From Hetaerina americana (Eukaryota; Arthropoda; Insecta; Odonata; Calopterygidae): a DNA stretch of 64,000 nucleotides. The stretch's first letter is position 1; each line of letters begins with the position of its first letter. A model generated the notes under the pieces. It was not told where the DNA came from. It saw only the letters and a list, made by a program, of their open reading frames with translations, and did no database searches. Both the position numbers and the translations under genes were made by a program. The stretch spans positions 94,434,290-94,498,289 of the forward strand of contig JAKTNV010000003.1 in NCBI GenBank assembly GCA_022747635.1, read 5' to 3'. Below are positions 47,210 through 57,349 of the stretch, piece by piece.

Positions 47210-48700
47210 AGGTAATCGGATCCTCGAAGACAAGCCTGCGAAGCACTTTTGAACAAAATTTATGAGGGCGGGCTTCTCTGTGATAACATTTCAGTTTGGG
47301 CCCAACAAAATAAAGTTGAGAGACCTGACCTTGTGAAACTTTCCTCGGATATTTTGAGTTCAGGAAGCCATCAATATTTTTATATCAAAAAATGGCCAGC
47401 GACTGGTATGTGCTCCGAAATTAGATTTTTGCCGGCTTAAGCTGTTTCAATGACAACATAGTTATAATAGTATTTCTAAATCAATATAAATCCTGCTTTG
47501 CTGATGCTCGCCTTCTATGCCTGAAGTGGTTTCCAAGACAAATCCGACGCGAAATTAATGTTGAGAATACCCTGAAAGCACACAAAAAAAACGTAATATC
47601 AGGATCATTAGAAGGAGTACGAAAATGAATATACACTCTGCAAGAATAGTACATTCGTCCAATTGAATCAATTAGTGCTCACCTGTTTTTTGCTGTTCTT
47701 CGTAATTTCGTCACCGAGCAATACAGAAATGAATTGAGCTAGCTTAAAAATTTACCATTTCATATGCATAAAATTTTTATCATTTAATTAGCATAAAATA
47801 TTCTTTAAGTAATCTAAAACTACAACTCAAAATATGATCTTAATTACTTTTAAAAGCGTTACCCAATAATCGTCTCTTTGCTGCATATATTGAAGTGTTA
47901 GAGATAAAAAAATCGTTTAAAAATACAGAAGGAATAAGAAAAGGAAAATATTGGCATTATTTTATTTCCAAAATACTGTTATTAAGTCTAACTCTCGTTC
48001 CAATTTTATTTCCAATCGCTTAGCAATTACATAAGTATTTGAAAGAGTGAATATTAAGTACGTTTGGCTAATGTTTCTTCCTAAAAGAAAGATATTGTTA
48101 GATTTCAAGCCTTCAAGACTCGTAAATGTTGGCTAGATATAACATATTTTATCTGATAAACGAGATAATTTTGAATTCCCGTTCACAACAAACCACTGTA
48201 AACAATATTTTTGCCAAAGCGAATAAACACATAAATATGTGATGATCATCTTCAAGAAATAGGGTTTCTTCTTTATATTAATCATTTTATCATCAATTTA
48301 TAGTCATGATTTTATTCAACATATTTGTTTAAGCCATAAAATATATATGAAATTAGGGTTTGTATATGAAGTTTTCAGACGCATCCGAAAGCTATTAGCC
48401 GTACTCATTAGATAACTATTTCTTAAATTACCATTAACTTGGAAATGGGAAATAATATTTTATTCTACCTTTATAATAAGCTAAAAGAAAAATATTTGGT
48501 TATTCCAATAGATGAGATCATTTCGCAAAACGACGTTAAACCAGCAGGATTTATCACAACTTCATATACATATATGCCTTAGACAGGATACGCACCTTCC
48601 ACCTCCGCTGCATCCTGCTCGTGTTTCGTCTCTCCGACAAACAAAACAGGAATTGATAAATTTGCATGAACGTCGTCATGAACCCAGAAGGTCCGCGTAA
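47210..48700. other. AT-rich non-coding stretch
   Basis: Contains the second copy of the 31-bp repeat at 48153-48183. Nothing else recognised. Confidence 0.45.
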
Positions 48701-48719
48701 GTGTCCTTTTATTCAATAG

Positions 48720-49900
48720 AGTGGGAGGCATGAGGTAAGCTTATCTTTGTACATGCCACGCCACCAGGGACCGAAATCGGTTGTTTTTTTCGTACCTGGA
48801 GAAAGAAAAGCCGCGTATTCGGCGACTCGGATACGCGGAATTTAAGGTCCACCACCAACGCATCCCTAACCGAGGGGAAAGAACTCCCTTCCCTCCTGCT
48901 TTCCGTCCCTCTCTTTCTCACAATCAGTCCTCATCCCTCGCTTCCGCTTCAATTGACGTCCTCTACACGGGAGTGTGTCTGTCACGAGGGAAACAGAGAG
49001 ACGAAGTGAGGAAGGGGAGAAAAGAGGAGTTGGGAGGCGAAGGAGGACCTTTGGGGGGAGGGAAGAAGAGAGGGGAGAGTGAGGGAAATGATACAGGGCA
49101 CGGTCGCGCACAAACAAACACAGCGGCCGTAAATGAAATAGCCGTTCCCTACAGTGAGACGACAAAACAATCCGTCATGGCGACGATATATGGCCCCGTG
49201 GACAACCCACCCCCACGACGCCTCCTCCCGCACTTTCCCTTTCCCTCCTGACATCCGCCGAAACGGTCCCCACCGCCCTCCGTCAACCCCCGTCCTTCCC
49301 GGCCGATACTTTCTCCCTCCGTACTCTCCCACGCACGCACAGACAAACCCGCCATCCCTTCCCGCGGGAGTCTTCCTCACTTCAGCAGCCAAAGTGACTC
49401 CCGATTGGAGGAAAGTGGCGGGAGGGGGGAAGGGCCGAAGGAGAGGGGCGGGTGGTGCGTGGGGCAGAGGAGAGAATGGCGCTAGTTTCACATAAATCGC
49501 GAGAGGAGATCACCTCCATCTCCTCAAATCCTCCTCGCCTGATCCTCCTCCAGCCCTCCTCGCCACCCCTACCGCACGTCACAACCCACCCACCGCGCCC
49601 CCCGACCCACACCCGGTTCTTTCGCACCCGAGGCGTGATACGATTCGAAATTGGTCCGCTCTCGACACAAACACTCACACACACAGTCAAATACGCCAGG
49701 AGACCGCTCCTCGCAGCTTTGCCTTTCCGATTCCACGCCTCCCGACCCCAAAAAAAACCACCTTCCGACGCGGCGCAACGGAAGGATATCGCATCAAAGT
49801 GCGTATTTCTCCATGCGTTTCATATCGACAGACGGCTGGCTGGACATCGGGGATGGTTCCTCTTTTAGCCCATTTCCTCAAAAAAGAACGAAACGCTACG
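48720..49900. other. Large GC island with several composition switches
   Basis: CT-rich (about 48880-48925), GA-rich (48990-49090), a mixed core with ATGGCGACG and ATATATGGCCCC (49178-49198), CT-rich (49200-49340), GA-rich (49385-49480) and CT-rich again (49500-49610). Open frames of up to 169 codons occur in nearly all frames and read as low-complexity. Words GCCAT/ATGGC near the core are of the kind bound by Pho/YY1, but they are short and may be chance. Confidence 0.55.
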
Positions 49901-49909
49901 AGCGTGTTC

Positions 49910-50450
49910 AACGCCACCACTTATGGAAGTTGCGAATTCTGTGACTAAATGAAAAGGAGTGTCCCAAATTCATGAAAATTATTTTTTTTCTACTGTTTTG
50001 TTTTCGAATACAATGACATAGTTTCAATAATTCGCGATTCTTGAGATTAGAATTGCCATATTATGGCTCAGAAACGTGTCAATTTTTCCAAGTTTAATTG
50101 CATGTTCATCTCCGTAAAGAAATAAAGATATTTAGGTTAAAATTCTTTGCACAAATCGAATTATTCTGTGTTTCTCTGAAACTAGTTGTATTTGCAATAA
50201 TTGATCATTTGATGAGATGGGTGCAACTGCAATCCAAGGAACGTGATGTTGACTCGAATAAGATGTTTAAATTTTCTCATAACTCACAACGCAATAGGAA
50301 ATGACCTGTTATTTCGGGTAGTTAGGTATTTAGTCAAAGGAATGAATCAAAGAAGATTCACCCTCTACCGTCCTCGATCTCAAACCGTGTGCATCCTCAG
50401 CGTTGCAGTCGAAAACCACTTCCAAAAGTCATTCGCAGTCACACTCTTCA
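49910..50450. other. AT-rich spacer
   Basis: Nothing recognised. Confidence 0.4.
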
Positions 50451-50459
50451 ATGTTTATC

Positions 50460-51265
50460 CGGGCGCGGCATGAATGGGTCGGTGGGAGGCTGGGAGAGGG
50501 TGATGTGTTTTAGGGAAGGAAGTGAAGGGGAGGGGCGGGGGAGGATATTGGGAACACAAATGGCACCACGCTCTCAGTCGGGTATTCGACAGGGTATATC
50601 CTCAAGGCGCACCGCCGCCCCACTCACACTTACCCATCCCCCATTCGGAGACCCTCCCTAACCCTCCTCTCACCAGCACCAGCCAAAAAATCTCGCACCG
50701 ACTTCACCCGCTTCTCCCACCCCGTCTTCCCTCTAACCCCACCCATTTCCGTCGTCATCCTCTCCGGAGTGCCACTACCCTCGCACCAGAGTAATTCTCG
50801 GGCCGTCAACAGTCAGGGCGTCTTCGCCAAGACAGGCGAGGGAGGAGGAGGAACCCCCGGGCGGCAGTTCCTCCTCCTTCTTCGACCCACCCACCCCAAC
50901 CCCCCCCCCCCTCTCTTTCGAGGCTCTGCACTGCACTGCCCCCTTCCTCCCGCCCACGCACGCTCGCCTCCTCAGTCCATCAACATCCCCGCCTCACCCT
51001 CCCCTGCCCAAGAAGAGGAGGGAAAAAAATAAATCTTCCATCTCAAGCATCCCTCTCCTTCCCAGAGCTTCCTCCCATTCCCTCCTTGAAATTCACTCCT
51101 CAGTCCTCCTCATCCTTCATCTTCCCTCACTCTTTGCCTCATCTCGCCTCTCTCCCTTCCTACAACCTTTCCTTCCACCGCCCACTCCTCACTTTTCGTG
51201 TCTTTCGCCATTTTCCCCCTCCCCCTCCACTGTCTCTCTCTCTCGTCCACTTACACGTGTGGGAC
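50460..51265. other. GC island, GA-rich then CT-rich
   Basis: GA-rich at 50480-50555, CT-rich at 50600-50790, a purine-rich interval at 50820-50860, then strongly CT-rich to 51245. TTTATCCGGGCGCGG lies at the left edge (about 50454). The frames are low-complexity and not called genes. Confidence 0.55.
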
Positions 51266-51269
51266 CTAA

Positions 51270-51665
51270 TAAAGCTTGGAAAGTGCTTCAAGGTTTCGTT
51301 TTAGCAAGTTATGGCAACATTAAGGATCGTATCCACGAAATTTTATGCTTTGTCGTTTACTAAAAATGTTCGGCTATTTGCGCATTCTTGCGCAATACCT
51401 CTTTCAAACGAGTAACTAACTTAGATTTTAAATTTAGAATCGGTATCATTCCAAAAAGGCTATTGCCGATTTTGGCTTCTCCTTTAGGTTTCCAGGCCAA
51501 TGCAAAGACAAGAATTTCCATTCATGGTGTTAGGCAGTTTGTAGCTTTGTGAGCGAAAAATTATTTATAATTTATCGTTACGCTAGTAAAATTTGTTGTC
51601 TTCGGCGTACCTTTATGGAAATTTCATTACATATTGAAATGAAATGAAATTATTGACTTAATAAA
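51270..51665. other. AT-rich spacer
   Basis: Nothing recognised. Confidence 0.4.
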
Positions 51666-51672
51666 AATAAAA

Positions 51673-51780
51673 TTTTAAATAAAGTGTGTGTTAATGCAAC
51701 ACACTTTATTTAAAAACACGACCCAGGTGATGATGACGTTCAAGGTCGAAAACTGGGTATAATTTTTGAACAAAGTGTGT
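51673..51780 (+). repeat. Three-armed inverted repeat enclosing a GTGATGA hairpin
   Basis: 51673-51689 and 51699-51715 are perfect 17-bp inverted arms around a 9-nt loop, containing TTTAAATAAAGTGTGT and its complement. The middle arm extends to 51726 and is imperfectly complementary to 51753-51780 (about 21 of 28). That outer pair closes on CCCAG/CTGGG around GTGATGA, one base, a 3-bp stem GAC/GTC, and GAAAA(C). The inner core matches the layout of the hairpins at 36427-36454 and 57241-57266. Probably the end of a retroelement, perhaps Penelope-like; the family is not proven. Confidence 0.6.
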
Positions 51781-51789
51781 GGAATTACA

Positions 51790-54700
51790 AAGTTACTAAT
51801 TTCATTTAATTCATAGCATTACTTTAAGGATTAAACCAAGTCGCCATTGTCCCTAGTATAAATTGATCCGCAGCCATTTATCCAAACACTCGTTTCCAGA
51901 TTGATTACCTCTACTTAAATATTAGCGTCTCCATGTTTTTCACGGGAGAATTGAGTGGTATTTATTCTTAGTTGAATATGGTTTAAACACAAATCTAAAT
52001 TGCAAAAATAAACCTTTACGCTATCCTTTATTAAATTTGCACCCACCTTTTGTCCTCTTGCTTACACCCATCATCCTCCCCCCCGGTTGATGGCGAAGGT
52101 TTACCTTACCTTCCCCATGGTCGAGGGGTTTTCATGTGCCTCAAAAATAACCAAAGCATTAGGCAGCAAATATTTGGAGTTTATGATTTTTCAGAGAAGC
52201 TCCAGCGGGTAGGATAACACTGAGGTAGCAACTCGAAGCGATCGTGATTTGATGTTTACTTTTCTCTCCAATGACAATGAGGCAGTGTCATTAATCCTTC
52301 AGAACTCCACGCTAAGCCTCATACAATACATAACCTGCGAGTGCGATTTGGTCCCGGTGCGTATCGAACGCGGCGAGCGTTCCCGTCAGAATAAAATATG
52401 GTGGTAATTACCGGATCAAATTGACGGGGGCGTTGCGAGACGAAAACCGCTGGAGGTCACAGACAGCGGCCAACGGAGGGAGCGTTCCAACAATGGAATT
52501 GCCCGCATGCTGTTTGCACCCTCATAGTCACAATAGCAGCAAACTATACTTGAGCCGATCGCATGTATTCAGCCAAGTGTATTGCTGAGTAGACATAACT
52601 GAACACCGCAGGGGCTTCCGCCGAAAGGTCGTGAATGCATCGTCGCTAGACATTTCTCACTCTCCCACCAAGGAGCACACCAGTCCCTCATAAATTGAAA
52701 AAGTTGAGGTTCAACGGGAATATTTATACAGGCCTCTTTCCGGAGACATTAGAATATCTCTTTCAAAAATTTATTCCCATTAAATTTCAACCAATAGTTA
52801 TGAATTTCATTGACTTCAATTTATGTAATTAAGCAACATTTTTAACTCTTGCAAGTGAGATACGTTGTAATCTCTTTGAGAATAAGTATTTTTAATACTT
52901 GGGGTCAGTATGCAGTGTATTTCAATGGCGGCGTAAATTAAGTTTATGGGCTGATTTAATTGATACCCTTGGAGAACTCAATCTAAAGGTTTAACTCCAG
53001 AGATCCAACTAAATGGTCTATCCAAGAGGTTCGATTATCTAGTTCTTAGAACTTTACCATACTGGAAAAGCAACTACCCTAATGTATGAATCTCAGGGAA
53101 ATCTGAATATGTGACTCAAGGGCTTAGTTTTGGATAATCTCTACCCATATTCATAAAAAACATTCTTCAGGTTAACTACTGTGAGAGTCTTTGAGCAAAA
53201 GATCAGTTTCTTTAGCAAAATTTGATGCTTTCTCGGAGCAAGATTATGGGGAAGACTTCGCGGGTTTTAGGTGGCTGAATCCCTGACCCGATGGAAAACT
53301 CGCGAAGACTTTACAAGTACCTTTTGTAAAATTTTGATTACAGTGTGAAATTCCACTGGATCTAGCAATAAAAAAGAGAGCTGTAATATTAGAAATATTA
53401 TAGTACAATCAACGTAAAACTCGTGGGTTAGACTGCAGAATGATTGATATGTTGTCACATCGTAAATATTACTTTTTTAAGCTCTGTGCGACATCACCTA
53501 AACGTTCAGTACGTCTATTACGGATATTTTAATGCATGGTCAACTAGTTAAATAGAAGACGTTGTCATCACATTTCCATCAGAAACACTTATCTTAGTCA
53601 CGATCCAAATGTACTATATTCGGTGCCCATTTCGTCTTTTTACTCTAAACTTATATCTAAAAAGTTCTTAATTATAGATCCAGGTCATCTTTAAAATAAT
53701 GTACCATAAATAAACTACGTGTAAATAAATATATTCTTATTTTCCCGGAGAGGGACAAAATTAGAGTGCAAACTGTTTGAATTAGAGCAAGGTAAACTTA
53801 ATCTGTAAAATGCTTTTTGAGATCTTTCCACAACACCATTAGTTCACGGTCATTAGGTCGTGGCTCAACGGAGGATACCCGGCCTATTTTCTGAGAATAC
53901 AAAAAAATAATATCACTGCTCAGTGTTAATACCGCAAACGTATATATTGATATGTTTTACCCAAATTTCGTCATGACTGAACTAAGAGCTTCTTGTGATT
54001 CGGAAACAATTATCCTACATACGACTCCTTCATGTTCCGAAACAAAATATTAATGCAAAACATCCCCGTTTGTGCCCTCCATCAAGTTCCATAGTAATTG
54101 TAAAAATTGACAGAGATCGATGAGCAATTGATGTAAGACTGGGAACAACTGATTCCCAAAGAATTATTTTGTTGCGACTCTTCTCCCCAAAATCCTTATC
54201 GCTAGGATTTAATCGTAACTTCTCATCCTCGGAAGGGCAGACCGTCACCACCTGGTTCCTCTTTGAAATCAATTGCACCAGCGGTTGATCGTGGTTTGCA
54301 AATTACTCTGTCTGACAAAAAGGAGCAGTCAAAGCCAATCTTCCACTTAGCTCCTTTTTTACAAAGACAAGGCGATAGATGTGACAAAAATTTCCACAAA
54401 AATTTCCACGACCAAATTATAAACCAAACAAAGTACGTGGCATTTTTAATTTTCCCATTTGATTCAAAATATTCTTTCGCGATCCTTCTCTCTCGATCTG
54501 TTCCACGAACATTGCTCCCTACTTTTCAATATTTACCTTCTCCTGCTCCATCTCACCTAACAACCATAAATCACCTTTCTTCCTCTTTGTTTATGTTCTC
54601 AAATTTTTCGTGATCCCTGCCGTTCCCGATTTCCATATGGAACACTTTTATCGAACGCCAAAGTTTCCCGAATGTATTTTTCTCTTTCCACGTCTATCTT

Positions 54701-56530
54701 TGAGGAACTGCCACTCGCTACGAGCAACGGCTTGAGACTTGGGAGTATCTACCGATTTTTCTCTCTATTTCTTTGACTAGTTTCTTAATCTGTAATAACT
54801 GATTAGTAATGTTAGGCAAGCATGTCTATCAGTGATGGATACGACATACCGTTAGATGTATGAAAATCTAAGATGCACAATTACCATCGTACGATGGTTA
54901 ATGCTTGAAAAAATACTATATTAGATCGATTTCAAAAATAAAATAAGGTATTACAGGACATGTCAGAAGTAATTAGTATAATATTATAGATGTTTCGTAC
55001 CGTTGCATCAACATCGAATCCCAAGGTATATGGTCTCCTTGATTATCATAGGGCCTTTTGATGAAGAATGATTATGCAATATTTATTCCCATTTATTGCG
55101 CAAACATTCTATTACCATTTGATATGTAAAAAACGTTTCATTGATTTGGTATTTTTATGTCAGCGGCCGCTGCTGAAAGTTGAAATATGTTGAGTTGACT
55201 TGTGGCAAGGATGGAGATACCAATCGACTCCGCATTAAAAGTTTGCTTTCTCCTGAGCAAATCATCGATAGAGGTCTATGTAATGTCACATGAGGTTTTG
55301 GAGAGTCTGTTTTTCCCTATAGCAGAGCTATAAGATGATTTTAATGCTTAAAGATGGGAGTCAATCAATTTCAAAGGAATGTGATGCCGGACCAGTCAAT
55401 GTGCTTATGGAAGTAAATACTGCTGCTGTTATTGCGATAAAGCGTCAAATGATTTTAAGATTACCATCTAAAATATTGAAATTTTTACTTTTGCTAGATA
55501 TAGATGATTTGAACCTTGTGCAATTTTTTCACAGCGGGTTCCGCGAAATCCTCCGCAAAAGCTTAATTATTTCGCAATAATTTATGTAAATGTTGATTCT
55601 TTCTGTACCAAGGACCTTTTTTAATGTGGTTTTATTCCGTTTGATATGATGAAGGACTATTGTGAGAAGTGATTTTCATCTGTAGTAGATGGAGAAGAAC
55701 AGAACATGTTTCAACTCATAACGGTTACCTATCGATCGAACTGATTTTAATTGATGAAACTAGAACCAGGTATACATTCCAAGATACAATGTATAAGAAT
55801 GAGCACAAATTAAAAGTACAAGTTAATATTAAGTTTGAATTTTGCACCATACATTTAGTGAATAACACATGTATAATCACTCTTTATTGAAAGATCGTAA
55901 TTTTCACCACGTGAAAGTAGCTGCCATTTAGTAAATAATATTTTTGTTCCTCATTCTGAAGATTGGAGACTAAAACTTTTAACACCTACCTAAGATCTTT
56001 GGAAAGTTTTGGGGATAAATGCATTTAGTTTACATAGGTGAGTCTGGATAGGTGACTCCAATAGAGTTGGAAACATCTTGGGGTAGAATGACAATCACTA
56101 GGCAAACTTTGGGACCTGTTATCCCTTGAGTTCCGTCCTGCGAATTGGTGTCTTGTTACAAGGATAAGCATTTGGGGAAGTTTTAGAGAGATATATTACC
56201 CCAATCATCTAGAGAAACCAGAGCCAAATCCCAACTTCTGAACTTCTGTGCCTATATTAGCCATGTGATCACAAGTTACCAAATTTCGAGGAAATATGAC
56301 AGAAGCATAATTCTAAGGAATGTCGAAGTCTCCTCAAACACAGAAATATTTCGCAAAAAAAATAATTCACTGATGTGCATAAGTGTACAATAGTCTGCAT
56401 CCTACACAGCGAATGTATGGTCAAATGTATGCTCATTCATCTGGAATATATTTATTCATAGGGAGACTCATTCATTTCCATTTTATCTCTAATTCTCTCC
56501 TCCTCTACCATAACTATCAGTTGCACCCAT
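51790..56530. other. Long mostly AT-rich non-coding stretch
   Basis: No gene recognised over about 4.7 kb. About 52230-52560 stands out as GC-balanced, complex and non-repetitive, with TGGTAATTACC, ACAATGG and TGTTTGC (homeodomain-, Sox- and forkhead-like words). TGGCTCAACGG at 53861-53871 fits a pol III A box but has no B box. The 12-mer AAAAATTTCCAC is tandemly repeated at about 54388-54412. Confidence 0.4.
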
Positions 56531-56859
56531 TTTCACGTTGATGAAGGTGGCTGGAAACACCGATAATTCACAAAACTGGTGAAAGTGACTTTTTCCGTTT
56601 CTGGTTTTCTTTTTGTGTGCCACATCTATCTGCTAAAACAATTTCGCATATCACCACAATGCCTTCGAAGTTTGAGAGAACTCATAGTCAAATGACGGTA
56701 ATATAATCACCGAAACGTTAGTGAATCCCCGCGTGAATTACGTTTTTATGTGTTAGTGTTGTTTGTGTTTAAACATTCATCTCCTTTTGTTGTATGTTGT
56801 GTTTTTTACCACACTCCAGTGTTTTAGTACGTTTGTGTGTGCATATGTGTGAGTGTGTA

Positions 56860-56862
<3 letters not shown>

Positions 56863-56901
<39 letters not shown>
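56863..56901. repeat. (AT)n microsatellite
   Basis: A pure AT run preceded by TG-rich sequence (GTGTGTGCATATGTG). It directly abuts the hairpin-bearing repeat copy B at its minus-strand 3' side. Confidence 0.95.
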
Positions 56902-56902
<1 letters not shown>

Positions 56903-57004
56903 CCATCCTTCTCTTCCTTGGAAAAGATGACTTTTACCACCGGAAACATGTGAGCTTCTCTTTTTTTTTGTGTTTCTGTTTTTGTCTTTTTCGCTAGTAC
57001 TGAC
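56903..57004 (-). repeat. Hairpin-bearing dispersed repeat, copy B
   Basis: Aligns with 36081-36200 (see copy A). Read on the minus strand it holds GGTGGTAAAAG-TCAT-CTTTT followed by AAGGAAGAGAAGG, and then passes straight into a (TA)n tract. The order hairpin then (TA)n mirrors the 3' end of the LINE at 36.8 kb, so this too may be the 3' end of a retroelement. Confidence 0.65.
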
Positions 57005-57013
57005 TTCATATAC

Positions 57014-57014
<1 letters not shown>

Positions 57015-57087
<73 letters not shown>
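57015..57087. repeat. (TA)n microsatellite
   Basis: About 36 uninterrupted TA units lying between hairpin repeat copy B and the long inverted repeat at 57192-57343. Confidence 0.95.
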
Positions 57088-57092
<5 letters not shown>

Positions 57093-57191
57093 TTATTTAT
57101 TTACGCACGTTTATGCTCAATTATCTCTATTGGAAGGTTTTTGCCATTGATATTATCTGAATAGTTGCAACTCTCAGCACTAAAAAAAATT

Positions 57192-57343
57192 AAAGAAGAC
57201 CCTTGGCTTTTCAACAAAGAATATTTTTAATACTATCCAAGTTTCGTTACCGCGTAACATCTTCAGACCTATAGTTTTTATGCTGGAACGAAACCTAAGT
57301 CGTAATAAAAATATTATTTGTGGAAAACCCAAGTGTCTTCTTT
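57192..57343 (-). repeat. Long inverted repeat with internal CTGAAGA hairpin
   Basis: Arms 57192-57250 and 57285-57343 are complementary at roughly 80% over about 59 bp. Both include AAGAAGAC, a CCAAG-like word, a TTTGT word, AATATTTTTA and CGAAAC in the matching order. Between and overlapping them on the minus strand is CTGAAGAT, a perfect 5-bp stem GTTAC/GTAAC around GCG, then GAAAC (57241-57266). The whole segment could fold into a long stem with the small hairpin near its tip. The same inner layout is seen at 36427-36454 and 51727-51753. Confidence 0.7.
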
Positions 57344-57349
57344 CATCCT

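Noticed and set aside
24792..49198. Polycomb response elements (GAGAG plus GCCAT words in islands)
   Set aside because: Words of five bases are expected often by chance in these compositions. Without accessibility or binding data this is speculation.
48781..49868. Several overlapping frames of 100 to 169 codons
   Set aside because: All in one GC island with alternating GA and CT runs. Many frames being open at once is the sign of composition and not of coding.
53861..53871. pol III A box TGGCTCAACGG
   Set aside because: No B box downstream within tRNA or SINE range; an 11-bp match can be chance.
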